Positions 17,877 to 29,190 of a stretch of DNA of 42,276 nucleotides are shown here, piece by piece. The stretch lies in contig JAODNO010000615.1 of assembly GCA_025465235.1 (NCBI GenBank), positions 1 through 42,276 of the forward strand. The letters run 5' to 3'. The notes under the pieces were generated by a model. The model was not told where the DNA came from. It saw only the letters and a list, made by a program, of their open reading frames with translations, and ran no database searches. Numbering within the stretch: position 1 is the first letter of the stretch; each line of letters begins with the position of its first letter. The DNA comes from Pseudonocardia sp. Lineage in GTDB: Bacteria > Actinomycetota > Actinomycetes > Mycobacteriales > Pseudonocardiaceae. The translations under genes and the position numbers were made by a program.

Positions 17877-18761
17877 GTGCACCCTCCCGGGGTGACGGAC
17901 GAGCAGTCGCGGTTGCTGGGGCCCGCGGAGGTGCGGGCACTCGCTGGGGAGCTGGGGCTGCGGCCCACCAAGCGGCTGGGGCAGAACTTCGTCCACGACC
18001 CGAACACCGTGCGCCGCATCGTCCGGGCCGCGGACCTGGCGCCCGAGGACGTCGTGCTCGAGGTCGGTCCGGGCCTCGGGTCGCTGACGCTGGCCCTGCT
18101 GCCGGCCGTGCACGCGGTGCACGCTGTGGAGATCGACCCCGTGCTTGCCGCGCGACTGCCCGGCACGGCGGCCGAGCGGGCCCCGGCGCTGGCCGGCCGG
18201 CTCACGGTCACGGCGGCCGACGCGCTGCGCCTGCGGGCCGAGGACCTGAGCGGTCCGGCGCCCACCGCGATCGTCGCGAACCTGCCGTACAACGTCGGCG
18301 TGCCCGTTGTGCTCCATCTCCTTGCCGAGCTGCCGCAGCTGCGGCGCGGGCTCGTGATGGTCCAGTCCGAGGTTGCCGAGCGGCTCGCCGCACCGCCCGG
18401 AAGCAAGGCATACGGGGTTCCGAGCGCGAAGCTCGCCTGGTTCGCCGCGGCCCGCCGGGCGGGCCCGGTGCCCCGGGCGGTGTTCTGGCCCGTGCCGAAC
18501 GTCGACTCCGGGCTGCTGGCCTTCGACCGCCGCGACCCGCCACCCGGTGACCGGGCCGACGTGTTCCGGCTGATCGACGCTGCTTTTGCGCAACGCCGCA
18601 AGTCGCTGCGGTCGGGTCTGGCCGGCTGGGCCGGCTCGCCCGCTGCTGCGGAGGGCGCCCTCCGTGCGGCCGGTATCGACCCGCAGGCGCGGGCCGAGAC
18701 CCTGGGTGTCGAGGCTTTCGCGCGCCTCGCAGCCGCCCGCCCCAGGACGTCAGCGGAATGA
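17877..18761 (+). CDS. ksgA: 16S rRNA (adenine1518/1519-N6,N6)-dimethyltransferase
   Basis: The 294-residue protein dimethylates A1518 and A1519 of 16S rRNA. Its signatures are [20 protein letters not shown] near residue 30, the SAM loop [15 protein letters not shown] near 60, catalytic [11 protein letters not shown] near 139, and the C-terminal [10 protein letters not shown] segment. The start is GTG at 17877 or at 17892; both are plausible. It lies 49 bp after rpfB and before ispE, as in mycobacteria (Rv1009-Rv1011). Confidence 0.95.
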   Translation: MHPPGVTDEQSRLLGPAEVRALAGELGLRPTKRLGQNFVHDPNTVRRIVRAADLAPEDVVLEVGPGLGSLTLALLPAVHAVHAVEIDPVLAARLPGTAAERAPALAGRLTVTAADALRLRAEDLSGPAPTAIVANLPYNVGVPVVLHLLAELPQLRRGLVMVQSEVAERLAAPPGSKAYGVPSAKLAWFAAARRAGPVPRAVFWPVPNVDSGLLAFDRRDPPPGDRADVFRLIDAAFAQRRKSLRSGLAGWAGSPAAAEGALRAAGIDPQARAETLGVEAFARLAAARPRTSAE

Positions 18762-18791
18762 CATCGCGGACGGTGAACGTCGGTGATGTCA
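18759..18791 (+). terminator. Nested inverted repeat at the end of ksgA
   Basis: TGACATC (18759-18765) pairs with GATGTCA (18785-18791), enclosing GACG-gtgaa-CGTC (18769-18781). It starts in the ksgA stop codon and precedes the ispE promoter. No U-tract is present. Confidence 0.4.
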
Positions 18792-18842
18792 CGCCGCCGG
18801 GTCTCCGGGGGGCACTGACGGCGGGGATCCGCGGTGCGCACG

Positions 18843-18848
18843 TAGTGT
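18843..18848 (+). promoter_or_regulatory. -10 box of leaderless ispE mRNA
   Basis: TAGTGT (TANNNT) ends 6 nt before the GTG at 18855. No ribosome site is present. Confidence 0.45.
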
Positions 18849-18854
18849 GGTCAG

Positions 18855-19813
18855 GTGCTCGCTGCCGTCCCGCCTCCGGTCACCGTGCGCGTACCCGCGA
18901 AGATCAACCTGCATCTTGCCGTCGGGCCGCCGCGCGAGGACGGCTACCACGACCTCGTCACGGTGTTCCACGCCGTGAGCCTGTTCGACGAGGTGTCCCT
19001 CGAGCCCAGTGACGCTCCGGGGATCGAGGTGCACGGGGAGGGCGTCGCCGAGGTGCCCGCCGACGAGACGAACCTCGCCTGGCGCGCCGTCCAGCTCCTG
19101 GCCGAGCGCGCCGACCGTGACCCCGACGTGCGACTGGTGCTGCGCAAAGGCATCCCGGTAGCAGGCGGGATGGCGGGCGGGAGCGCCGACGCGGCCGCCG
19201 CACTCGTGGGGCTGTCGGCGTTGTGGAAGCTCGACCTCTCCCGCGACGAGCTGTCCGTGCTGGCCGCCGAGCTGGGCAGCGACGTCACGTTCGCGCTCTA
19301 CGGCGGTACCGCGCTCGGCACCGGGCGCGGCGAGCGGATCGTCCCGGTGCTCTCCCGGCACCCGCAGCACTGGGTGATCGCGCTCCATCGCGGTGGTCTC
19401 TCCACGCCGAGCGTCTTCCGCGAGCTCGACCGGCTGCGCGGGGGCGGGAAGCCGCCGGAGCGTCCGGTCGAGCCGGTGCTGGAGGCACTTACCGGTGGTG
19501 ATCCTCGTCAGCTCGCACTCAGCCTGGGCAACGATCTGCAGGCTGCCGCCGTCAGCATGGCTCCTGAGCTGCGGCGCACCCTGCGCGCCGGGGTGGGTGC
19601 CGGTGCGCTCGCCGGGCTCGTCTCCGGTTCCGGGCCGACGTGCGCCTTCCTGTGCTCCAACGCCGAGGCCGCGATCGACGTGGCGACCGAGCTGGCCGGG
19701 GTCGGCGTGTGCCGCACGGTTCGCGTGGCGCACGGCCCGGTGCCCGGTGCCCGGGTGATCGACCAGCACGAACCGCCCGGCCCGCCCACGTCATGGCCCC
19801 CGGTGCGTGCCTG

Positions 19814-19814
<1 letters not shown>
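18855..19814 (+). CDS. ispE: 4-diphosphocytidyl-2-C-methyl-D-erythritol kinase
   Basis: The 319-residue GHMP kinase of the MEP isoprenoid pathway phosphorylates CDP-methylerythritol. The N-terminal [14 protein letters not shown] and the ATP loop [18 protein letters not shown] (about 101-118) are diagnostic; the C-terminal [10 protein letters not shown] motif is also present. The GTG at 18855 starts within 9 codons of the family's first conserved strand. The stop overlaps the start of the next gene (TGATG), indicating translational coupling to the ABC-F protein. Confidence 0.95.
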
Positions 19815-21631
<1,817 letters not shown>

Positions 21632-21729
21632 CCGCCCCGTGCGCGGAAACGAGTGTCCCAGCACCCATATCCGAGCACGACCCCCCGGCGGCCGGTGCTC
21701 GCGCAACGCCTGGTCGGCGCGCCCCGCGT

Positions 21730-22827
21730 GAGCTGGCCACCTCGACGCTCGACCCGGCGCTGTGGACGGCGCTGACCTGGCTGCTGGTGCGGTGGGTGCG
21801 CACCAGGGCCGACGGGCTGCTGCTCGTGGCGGGGCTGGTGACGGCGGTCGCGCTGCAGGCGAAGTTCCTCGTCGTCGGGTTCTGGGCGGTCGCGATCGTC
21901 GCGCTGCTGGTGTTCGGCCCGCGGGAGCTGCTGCGCAGGCCCGCGCTGTGGCTGGGCGGTGCGATCGCGGTACTCACGACGCTGCCGACGCTGTTCTGGC
22001 AGGCGCAGAACGGGTGGCCGCAGCTGGAGATGACCCGTGCCGTCGCTGCCGAAAGCGTCTACGCGGGCGGGATGATCGGGTTCCTGCCCATGGCGTTGCT
22101 GATGATCGGGCTGCTGATCGGATCGGTGCTCGCGGTGCACGGCGTAGGCCGGCTGCTGGGCGACCCCAAGTACCGGTTCCTCGGGGTCACGGCGCTCGGC
22201 ATCACCGTGCTGTTCCTGGTGACCAGCGGGCGCCCGTACTACATCGCCGGGATGTTCCCGCTGCTCTGGGCCGCGTCGGTGGCCGCGATCGAGCAGCGCA
22301 GGTTGGCTGCGTGGTGGCGCTGGGTGCCGACCTGGCCCGTCTACGGGGTGACGGCGATCGCCGTCCTCGGCGTCCTCCACGTGCTGCCGATCAAGCCGAT
22401 CTCCGCGCACGCCGACCAGCCCCTGCAGATCGGCAACTTCCAGCTCGACGAGATCGGCTGGCCCCAGATGGTGGACGACGTGGTTGCCGCCCATCGTGCG
22501 CTACCGCCGGAGACCGCGCGCAACGCCATCGTCGTCACGGGCGACTACTGGACGGTGTCGGCGATCCAGCACTTTGCGCCCGACCTCTCCTCGTACAGCG
22601 GGGCCAGGGGCGCGGCATGGTTCGGCACGCCGCCCGAGGACTCCGGCGCGGTGCTCTTCGTCGGCGACCCCACCGCCCTGGCCCCGGCGTTCGCTCGTGT
22701 CACGCAGGTCGGCGTCCTGGACAACGACGTGCGCGTCTCCAACCTGACGCAGGGTGCTCCGATCTTTCTGCTCGAGGGCCGCAGCAGGCCGTGGGGCGAG
22801 CTCTGGCAGAGCATTCGGCACCTCTAG
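21730..22827 (+). pseudogene. Truncated GT-C glycosyltransferase (ArnT/PMT_2-like)
   Basis: Homology starts in mid-protein: LATSTLDPALWTALTWLLVRW at about 21733 corresponds to the fourth or fifth helix of PMT_2/ArnT-like enzymes. About 365 residues follow without interruption, with six to seven helices and a soluble C-terminal domain ending SRPWGELWQSIRHL. The first loop with catalytic acidic residues and the first helices are missing. The upstream DNA back to the ABC-F stop has no homologous sequence and no ribosome site. A GTG at 21787 could start a shortened product, but it could not be catalytic. Confidence 0.7.
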
Positions 22828-22918
22828 CCGAACAGGTCCTCGCGGCACAGGGAGCGGACAGCCCGACTGCGCCGGCTCTCGCGGCGTTGTCGTCGCGTCC
22901 GAATCCACCGTCGCCCGT

Positions 22919-23356
22919 TCAGGCTGCCGAGAGCGCGGCCACCAGGTCCGGGGTGCGGCCGAGCAGCGCGGCCATGGCGATCGGGTCCATGTAGTCGTCG
23001 TAGGTGACGATCCCGCCGTCCCGCACCCGGATCACGCCCAGCGCGCGGAACCGGTAGGGCCCGCCGGTTCCGTGCGAGTGCCCGTGGTGCTCGATCTCGG
23101 CGACGACGACCTCGGGGTCGTCCGTTTCGCGGACCACGACGTCGACGCCCTCGACCTCCAGCATCCCCCGCCGCTCGGAGGCGGCGCCGTGGTAAGCCCT
23201 GATGGCGTCCCGGCCCCGCAACTCCCGGGGCATCCCCGGCATGGCGAAGGGATAGGTGAGCACGCCGTCAGCAGCGAAGAGGTCGGCAAAGGCGACGCCT
23301 TCCCCGGCCACCATGCGACGGACCTGCTCGACGACCTCTCGAGGACTGCGGCTCAT
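22919..23356 (-). CDS. SnoaL-like / NTF2-fold protein
   Basis: The 145-residue protein has the NTF2 fold of SnoaL-like ketosteroid-isomerase relatives: VVEQVRRMVAGEGVAFADLFAADGV at the N-terminus, a TYPFAMPGMPRELRGRDAIRAYH loop, and the C-terminal GVIRVRDGGIVTYDDYMDPIAMAALL. These small cavity proteins act as isomerases, hydrolases or binding proteins; the substrate is unknown. The ATG at 23356 has a purine-rich AGGAGG site. It is divergent from a TetR regulator 140 bp away, which probably controls it. Confidence 0.8.
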   Translation of the reverse strand: MSRSPREVVEQVRRMVAGEGVAFADLFAADGVLTYPFAMPGMPRELRGRDAIRAYHGAASERRGMLEVEGVDVVVRETDDPEVVVAEIEHHGHSHGTGGPYRFRALGVIRVRDGGIVTYDDYMDPIAMAALLGRTPDLVAALSAA

Positions 23357-23371
23357 GAATCCTCCTAGAAT

Positions 23372-23406
23372 CGGAACGATGACCCCGGTTCAACGATACG
23401 GAACGA
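23372..23406. promoter_or_regulatory. Repeated element in the snoaL/tetR divergent region
   Basis: The octamer CGGAACGA occurs at 23372-23379 and 23399-23406, 27 bp apart, between the two divergent genes. A GAAC...GTTC pair (23374-23390) overlaps it. It is a candidate operator of the adjacent TetR protein. Confidence 0.3.
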
Positions 23407-23496
23407 CCGCCCCGTTTAGCAACCGTGAGTTCGTCCTCGGGATTCGGAGGCGCCCGCGTCGGGCCGGGGGTCCCTCCGGGGTGCGAACGGGGCACC

Positions 23497-24051
23497 GTGG
23501 CTGAGCGGCCTTTGCGCGCGGACGCACGCCGAAACCGGGAGCGCGTGCTGGCTGCCGCCGACGAAGCGTTCGCGGAGCACGGGTTCGGCGTTCCGCTCGA
23601 CGAGATCGCTGCCGCTGCCGGTGTCGGGCCCGGTACGGTCTACCGGCACTTCCCGACGAAGGAGGCGCTGTTCGAGGCGGTCTCGCTGGCTCGAGTGCAG
23701 GACGTGGTTGACGATGCGCGGGCGCGCGCAGAGGCAGCCGATCCGGGGTCTGCGTTCGAGGGTTTCCTCGCCCGGCTCGCCGAGGAGGCGGGACGCAAGC
23801 GTGACCTGCCCGACGCGCTCGCCGGGGCAGGGGCGCACGGCATGGCCGAGGCGGTCGCCGATCTGCACGAAGCGCTGGGGGTGCTGCTGGCGCGGGGGCA
23901 GGCGGCCGGTGCCGTCCGCGCTGACATCACCGTCCCGGATCTGATCGCGCTGCTCAAGGGGCTGCTGCACACCGTTCGCGACCCGGAGCCGGGTCTACGA
24001 CAACGCGTCTTCGCCGTGCTGCGCGACGGACTGCGACCGCCGGTCGACTGA
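23497..24051 (+). CDS. TetR-family transcriptional regulator
   Basis: The 184-residue protein has an N-terminal TetR helix-turn-helix at about 12-58 (RERVLAAADEAFAEHGF, LDEIAAAAGVGPGTVYRHF, PTKEALFEAV) and an all-helical ligand-binding C-terminal domain with the common IALLKGLL ending. The GTG at 23497 places the HTH at the usual distance from the N-terminus; the open frame 24 codons further up is low-complexity. It is divergent from the SnoaL-like gene. Confidence 0.88.
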   Translation: MAERPLRADARRNRERVLAAADEAFAEHGFGVPLDEIAAAAGVGPGTVYRHFPTKEALFEAVSLARVQDVVDDARARAEAADPGSAFEGFLARLAEEAGRKRDLPDALAGAGAHGMAEAVADLHEALGVLLARGQAAGAVRADITVPDLIALLKGLLHTVRDPEPGLRQRVFAVLRDGLRPPVD

Positions 24052-24511
24052 GGATCAACCTTTCGACTGATCCGCTTCGCGCCCTTCTGCCCTAACGTCG
24101 TATGTGTGCGGCCGGGTCGGGGGACCCGGATGGGGGGCACCGCACTGCGCGACCGGCCCACCGCTGTTCGACGGCGGCGGCGGGCCGGTCGGCGCTTCGC
24201 CCGGGTGATCCCCGCCGGCGCTGTCAGGGGAGCTGAACGCCGGGCGCCCCGAGGGCGACTCTCGAGCCTGGATGCCCCTGGCGGATGGCGCCGATCAAGT
24301 CCTACGTCGCCATACGAGCGGCACCCGAGATCGCGTAGGTCCTGGCGGGCGCTCGGGTTAGCCGCACCTCGTTGTAGGGCCCCGCTGGCCGGTCCGCGCG
24401 CCAGCTCAACAGCTCACGCCGCACCTGGTAGCCGTGCGCCTGGCCGCTGCCGTGCACGACCCCCAGGCACGAGGATGCGGATGTCGGACGCGATCGTCGT
24501 TGATCAGGTCG
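24052..24511. other. 460-bp gap between convergent tetR and M20 peptidase genes
   Basis: No convincing gene is seen. It holds a perfect hairpin CCGGGTC-GGGG-GACCCGG (24112-24129), without a U-tract, and two copies of TCGACTGA about 20 bp apart near the tetR stop. Short open segments in several frames are broken by stops, which suggests a decayed gene that I cannot name. Confidence 0.45.
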
Positions 24512-25861
24512 TCAGGGAGCGAGCTCGGCGAGCAGGAGGGCCTCGGCGAGCACCGCCTTGCCGAACATGGTCAGGTCGAGGCTCTCGTCGATGCCGTGCC
24601 AGCGGCTCGCCGGGTCGCCGACACCCGTCACCAGGACTGTGGCGCCGGGGAACGTGCGCGCGAACTCCGCGATGAACGGGATCGAGCCGCCGATACCCAT
24701 CTCGACGACGGGGTTGCCGTACGCCTGCGAGAAGGCCCGGCGGGCAGCGTCGTAGGCGTCGCCCGTGGTCTTCAGGGTGAACGGCTCCGCGATACCGGGA
24801 TCGGGCGTGACCGTCACCCGCGCCCCCCACGGCACGTTGGCCTCGAGGTGCTCCGCCAGCGCCCGCTGCGCCTTGACGGCGTCGTCGCCGGGTGCCAGCC
24901 GCAGGCTCACGACCGCGCGGGCGCGGGGAAGCAGCACGTTCGACGCGTCGGCAACCCGCGGGGCGTCGATGCCGAGGACGGCGACGGCGGGCTTGTTCCA
25001 GGCGCGGTCCGGGATGCTGCCGGTGCCGATGAGCTCGACGCCGTCGAGCAGCCCGACGTCGGAGCGGAAGGTGGCTTCGTCGAGGTCGGGGGCAGCGGAG
25101 TTGCCGCCTGCGAGTCCCGGGATCGCGACTCCACCGTGCTCGTCGTGCAGCGCGGCGAGCCCGTGGCACAGTGCCGTGAGGGCGTCACCGACCGGACCGC
25201 CGTAGACGCCCGAGTGGACGGGCCGCTCCAGCATCGCCACCTCGATGGTGACGCTCACGAGGCCGCGCAGGCTCGTCGTCAGCGCCGGGACGTCGACAGA
25301 GGGGTTGGCGGCGTCGGCGATCACGATCACATCGCACGTGAGGACATCGCTGTGCTCGCGCAGCAGCGCGGACAATGTGGGAGAGCCCGACTCCTCCTCG
25401 CCCTCGACGAACAGCGTCACCCCGACCGGCGGACGGCCCTCGTAGGCGCGCAGCACTGCGAGGTGAGTCATCACGCCGGCCTTGTCGTCGGCGGCGCCAC
25501 GCCCGTACAGGCGGCCGTCGCGCTCGGTCGGTTCGAACGGCGGGCTCGTCCAGTGCTCGTCGCCGCCGGTGGGCTGGACGTCGTGGTGGGCGTAGAGCAG
25601 GACGGTGGGTGTGCCTTCAGGGGCCGGCCAGTGCGCGACGACGGCGGGCGCTCCGCCATCGACCGCGATGATCGTGACGTCGGTCGCGCCCGCGCCCCTG
25701 GCCAGCTCGGCGACGGCCTCGGCGCTGCGGCGGGTGTCGTCGGCGCGGGCCGGATCGGCCCAGATGCTCGGGATGCGGACCAGTCGTTCCAGGTCGGCGC
25801 GTGCGCCGGGCAGAGCGGCGGCGACGAGGGCGGAGAGGCGTTCACCAGAATCATCGGGCAC
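24512..25861 (-). CDS. M20-family metallopeptidase (dipeptidase)
   Basis: The 449-residue protein has the metal-ligand motifs of M20 peptidases: LLYAHHDVQPTGG (about 88-100), GRGAADDKAG (about 120-129), EGEEESGSP (about 151-159), and the late GIGGSIPFI segment near 395. The inserted dimerisation domain carries LERPVHSGVYGGPVGDAL. This subgroup cleaves dipeptides and small peptides in the cytoplasm. The start is GTG at 25861. It is convergent with tetR and divergent from the FAAL-like gene. Confidence 0.9.
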   Translation of the reverse strand: MPDDSGERLSALVAAALPGARADLERLVRIPSIWADPARADDTRRSAEAVAELARGAGATDVTIIAVDGGAPAVVAHWPAPEGTPTVLLYAHHDVQPTGGDEHWTSPPFEPTERDGRLYGRGAADDKAGVMTHLAVLRAYEGRPPVGVTLFVEGEEESGSPTLSALLREHSDVLTCDVIVIADAANPSVDVPALTTSLRGLVSVTIEVAMLERPVHSGVYGGPVGDALTALCHGLAALHDEHGGVAIPGLAGGNSAAPDLDEATFRSDVGLLDGVELIGTGSIPDRAWNKPAVAVLGIDAPRVADASNVLLPRARAVVSLRLAPGDDAVKAQRALAEHLEANVPWGARVTVTPDPGIAEPFTLKTTGDAYDAARRAFSQAYGNPVVEMGIGGSIPFIAEFARTFPGATVLVTGVGDPASRWHGIDESLDLTMFGKAVLAEALLLAELAP

Positions 25862-25963
25862 GGACCGATGCTAGTACTCCCCGTCGCCCCGGCATTGCCC
25901 CGCGAGTCGCCCCAGTCCGATACCGCCCATTCCCGCCGAGACGTCAGCTCTGTGCAGAGTCCG

Positions 25964-25969
25964 TAAGAT
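25964..25969 (+). promoter_or_regulatory. -10 box of leaderless FAAL-like mRNA
   Basis: TAAGAT (TANNNT) ends 7 nt before the ATG at 25977, with no ribosome site between. Confidence 0.5.
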
Positions 25970-25976
25970 CCTGACC

Positions 25977-27650
25977 ATGTCCCGGTTCCTGGCGATGTTG
26001 CTCGACTCCGCCGTCCGTTCCTCCCGTGGGATGACGACCGGCGAGCCGAGAACCGCTGTCCGGTGCACCTGGCCCGAGGTGCATGCGGCCGCCCGGCGCA
26101 TGGCGGCCGCCCTGCGCGCAGGGGACGGCGAGGTGTCCGGTCTGCAGCACGGTGCGGCGGTCGGCATCCTCGCAGGCGAGCCTGCGTCTATCGCGCCGGC
26201 CGCGCAGGCCGTGTGGATCACCGGCGGCAGCGTCACGATGCTCCACCAGCCCACAGCCCGCACCGATCTGGCCGCCTGGGCGGAGGACACCCTGTCCGTC
26301 CTCCGGATGATCGACGCGAAGCTCGTGCTGCTCGGTGCGCCGTTCGACGCGCTGGCACCGGTGCTCACCGAGCGCGGGGTCGCGTTCCGCACCATCGACT
26401 CCCTCTCCACCAGCGGCGAGGACATCGACCCGGACGCCGGGGTCGCGGGTGAGGACGACACCGCCCTTCTGCAGCTCACCAGCGGCTCGACGGCGGAGCC
26501 GAAGGCCGTCCGGATCACCCACGGCAACCTGCACGCCAACATCACCGGCATGGTCCGGGCCTCCGCCCTGGACGGCGAGCGGGACGTGATGGTGTCCTGG
26601 CTCCCGCTGTTCCATGACATGGGCATGGTGGGATTCCTGACGGTCCCGATGGTCACCGGGCTCGAGCTCGTGAGCGTCACCCCGCTCGACTTCCTCAGCC
26701 GCCCGGTGCTGTGGGCCGAGCTGATCTCGAAGTACGGCGGAACGGTCACGGCAGCGCCGAACTTCGCCTACGCGGTGATCGGCCGGCAGCTCGGGCGTGC
26801 CGACGACGGGTCGCTCGACCTCTCGTCGCTGCGGATCGCTCTCAACGGGGCCGAGCCCATCGATCCCGATGCCGTGGAGGCGTTCACGGCGGCGGGGAGC
26901 CGCTTCGGCCTGCGCCCGGACTCCGTGGTCGCCGCGTACGGGATGGCCGAGACGGCGCTCGGGGTGTCCTTCGCACCGATCGACACCGGGTTGCAGGTCG
27001 ACCACGTCGACGCGGAGCAGCTGGAGGCGCAGCGGCGTGCCGTCCCGGCGGGTGACGGGCCACGGCGCCGCTTTCCGAAGCTCGGGCCGCCGCTGCCCGG
27101 CATCGAGGTCCGGGTGGTCGGGGACGACGGCTCGGTACTGGGCGAGCGCGAGGTCGGCGTGCTGCAGCTGCGGGGCGACTCGGTGACGCCCGGCTATCTC
27201 ACCGTCGACGGACCGGTCCCCACGCAGGACCCCGAGGGCTGGCTCGACACCGGCGACGAGGGCTACGTCGCCGATGGCGCCCTCGTGGTCTGCGGCCGCC
27301 GCAAGGACGTGATCATCATGGGTGGTCGCAACATCTACCCGACTGACATCGAGCGCGCCGCGGCCGACGCCGACGGTGTGCGCGCCGGCAACGCGGTGGC
27401 CGTCCGGATGCTCACCGGCACGGATGGCGCGCGGCACCGGGAGTCGTTCCTCGTGGCGGTCGAGTCGCGCAGAGCCGGCGACCCGGAGGCCGAGAAGCTG
27501 ATTCGCAAGGACGTCGCGAGCCGCGTGGTCTCCGCGGTGGCGGTACGGCCCGCCGAGGTCGTGGTGCTCGGGCCCGGCAGCCTGCCCAAGACGCCGTCGG
27601 GCAAGCTGCGCCGCGCCGCCACGGGGGAGCTGTTGAGGGCCCGGGCCTGA
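25977..27650 (+). CDS. Fatty-acyl AMP ligase-like protein (FadD/FAAL), Rv1013 (pks16) equivalent
   Basis: The 557-residue ANL-superfamily enzyme has the adenylation loop LLQLTSGSTAEPKAVRITHG (about 163-182), SWLPLFHDMGMVG, AYGMAETALG, the DTGDEGY core and GRRKDVIIMGGRNIYPTDIE, ending LPKTPSGKLRR with the catalytic Lys. It activates a fatty acid as acyl-AMP, and as CoA ester if not a true FAAL. It occupies the slot of M. tuberculosis Rv1013, annotated pks16 although it is an AMP ligase and not a polyketide synthase; this protein likewise has no KS, AT or ACP domain. It is convergent with pth (36-bp gap). Confidence 0.87.
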   Translation: MSRFLAMLLDSAVRSSRGMTTGEPRTAVRCTWPEVHAAARRMAAALRAGDGEVSGLQHGAAVGILAGEPASIAPAAQAVWITGGSVTMLHQPTARTDLAAWAEDTLSVLRMIDAKLVLLGAPFDALAPVLTERGVAFRTIDSLSTSGEDIDPDAGVAGEDDTALLQLTSGSTAEPKAVRITHGNLHANITGMVRASALDGERDVMVSWLPLFHDMGMVGFLTVPMVTGLELVSVTPLDFLSRPVLWAELISKYGGTVTAAPNFAYAVIGRQLGRADDGSLDLSSLRIALNGAEPIDPDAVEAFTAAGSRFGLRPDSVVAAYGMAETALGVSFAPIDTGLQVDHVDAEQLEAQRRAVPAGDGPRRRFPKLGPPLPGIEVRVVGDDGSVLGEREVGVLQLRGDSVTPGYLTVDGPVPTQDPEGWLDTGDEGYVADGALVVCGRRKDVIIMGGRNIYPTDIERAAADADGVRAGNAVAVRMLTGTDGARHRESFLVAVESRRAGDPEAEKLIRKDVASRVVSAVAVRPAEVVVLGPGSLPKTPSGKLRRAATGELLRARA

Positions 27651-27686
27651 CCGGCGGGGCCCGCGGGCCGGCCGGACAGGACGGCC

Positions 27687-28271
27687 TCAGCCGGACAGCG
27701 CGTGGAACCTGTTCTGCGCCGGTTCGAGACCGTCGGCGAGCAGGGCCTCGGCGGCGTCGGCCGCCAGGTCGACGGCGAACTCCAGCTCCTTCTTCTCGGC
27801 CCCCGAGAAGCGCTTCAGCACGAACTCGGCCGGGTCCTGGCGGCCCGGGGGGCGGCCGATCCCGAAGCGGACACGCAGATAGTCCTTCGTCCCGACCGCG
27901 GAGCTGATCGAGCGCAACCCGTTGTGGCCACCCTCGCCTCCGCCGCGCTTGAGCCGGACCACGCCGAATCCGAGGTCCAGGTCATCGTGGACGACGACAA
28001 GATCCTCGAGCGGCACCGAGAAGTACTTCGCGAGGCCGGCGACGGGGCCGCCGGAGACGTTCATGTACGTGCGCGGCTTCGCGAACACGACCCGACGCCC
28101 GTCGAGCCTGCCCTCGAGCACATCGGCGTTCGTCCGGTGCTTGGAGAACCGGCCACCGCCGGCCCGCGCCGCGAGCAGCTCGACGACGCGGAAACCGACG
28201 TTGTGCCGGGTCTCGGCGTAGTCCGGGCCCGGGTTGCCGAGCCCGACCACCAGTGCGGGGCCCGGCGCCAC
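27687..28271 (-). CDS. pth: Peptidyl-tRNA hydrolase
   Basis: The 194-residue enzyme recycles peptidyl-tRNA released from stalled ribosomes. Conserved segments: [20 protein letters not shown] with the catalytic His, [25 protein letters not shown] and [13 protein letters not shown]. The GTG start at 28271 lies 2 nt after the rplY stop, so the two are translated as an operon, the order kept in mycobacteria (Rv1014c-Rv1015c). Confidence 0.96.
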   Translation of the reverse strand: MAPGPALVVGLGNPGPDYAETRHNVGFRVVELLAARAGGGRFSKHRTNADVLEGRLDGRRVVFAKPRTYMNVSGGPVAGLAKYFSVPLEDLVVVHDDLDLGFGVVRLKRGGGEGGHNGLRSISSAVGTKDYLRVRFGIGRPPGRQDPAEFVLKRFSGAEKKELEFAVDLAADAAEALLADGLEPAQNRFHALSG

Positions 28272-28273
28272 GG

Positions 28274-28915
28274 TCAGCTCTCGGGCGGCGCGGCAGCAGC
28301 CGCCGGGGCCTCCGGGGCGTCCTCGACGACGCCGGCGCCCTCGGTGTCCATCTCGGCCTCGAGCTGGGCCTCGGTCGGGGCGGCGACGATGTTGACCACG
28401 AGGATCTCGGGCTCGGCGCGCAGCGTGGTGCCCTCGGGCAGCGGTACGTCAGAGGCCTGGATCTGCGTGCCGACCCGCAGCCCCTCGACGGACACCTCGA
28501 TCTGCTCCGGGATGTTCGAGACGTCGGCCTCGACCTCGAGCGCGTTGAGCTCCTGAGTGACGAGCGTGCCGGGCGCCGCATCGCCGACGATGGCGATCTG
28601 GACCTCGACCGCCACCTTCTCGCCCCGGCTGATGACCAGCAGGTCGACGTGCTCGATGTACGGGCGGATCGGGTGGGTCACGACGGTCTTGGTGAGCGCC
28701 AGCTGGGGCGTGCCGCCGATGTTCAGCGTCACGACCGCGTTGCGGCCCTGCTCGCGGACGACCCGCTTGAACTCCAGCTCGGGGAGCGAGAGGTGCTGCG
28801 GGTCGGTGCCGTGCCCATAGAGCACTGCGGGAATCTTGCCGGCGCGACGGGTGCGGCGGGCGGCGCCCTTGCCGAACTCCGTGCGGGTCTCGGCGTCGAT
28901 ACTGGCCTCGGCCAC
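28274..28915 (-). CDS. rplY: Large ribosomal subunit protein bL25 (CTC form)
   Basis: The 213-residue protein binds 5S rRNA through its N-terminal L25 domain (about 1-95: [39 protein letters not shown]) and has the longer C-terminal TL5/CTC domain (about 100-185) of the general stress form, plus an acidic Ala-rich tail. The GTG at 28915 has GAGGAGAAG upstream. Upstream lies the prs terminator, so it should have its own promoter. Confidence 0.95.
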   Translation of the reverse strand: MAEASIDAETRTEFGKGAARRTRRAGKIPAVLYGHGTDPQHLSLPELEFKRVVREQGRNAVVTLNIGGTPQLALTKTVVTHPIRPYIEHVDLLVISRGEKVAVEVQIAIVGDAAPGTLVTQELNALEVEADVSNIPEQIEVSVEGLRVGTQIQASDVPLPEGTTLRAEPEILVVNIVAAPTEAQLEAEMDTEGAGVVEDAPEAPAAAAAPPES

Positions 28916-29170
28916 GGTACTTCTCCTCGATCAAGCGTGCTGCGACATGGACGCGCGCGGCGAGGCAGGCCGGCCGGGCCGGGGCTGCGTCGATAACGGC
29001 GGGCTAGAAGGACACCCGCCCTCGCCGCGGAACTGGCGTTCACGATACGCGATCCACAGGTGGCGCCGGTCGGCCGGGGTTGCCCTCTGCGCCGCCTGCC
29101 TCGTCGCCGGCGCTGTGCTCCTGGCCGGTCCGGCCGGGGAAGACCCCGAGGGGCCCGCCGACCTCCTCAC

Positions 29171-29190
29171 AAAAGCCCTGACGCGTCAGG
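29171..29190 (-). terminator. Rho-independent terminator of prs
   Basis: On the minus strand CCTGA-CGCG-TCAGG is followed by GC and TTTT. The stem overlaps the prs stop codon. The 255 bp from here to the rplY start hold no gene that I can support. Confidence 0.6.

Noticed and set aside
24434-25966. A 510-codon plus-strand open frame
   Set aside because: It is antisense to the M20 peptidase, which has all metal-ligand motifs.
25944-27437. A 497-codon minus-strand open frame
   Set aside because: It is the shadow of the FAAL-like gene, with no recognisable motif.
25977-27650. Polyketide synthase (Pks16) label
   Set aside because: There are no KS, AT, KR or ACP motifs; it is an AMP-forming ligase.
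28931-29170. 79-codon minus-strand ORF between rplY and prs
   Set aside because: It is low-complexity Arg/Pro/Ser sequence in a promoter-terminator region, without a ribosome site.
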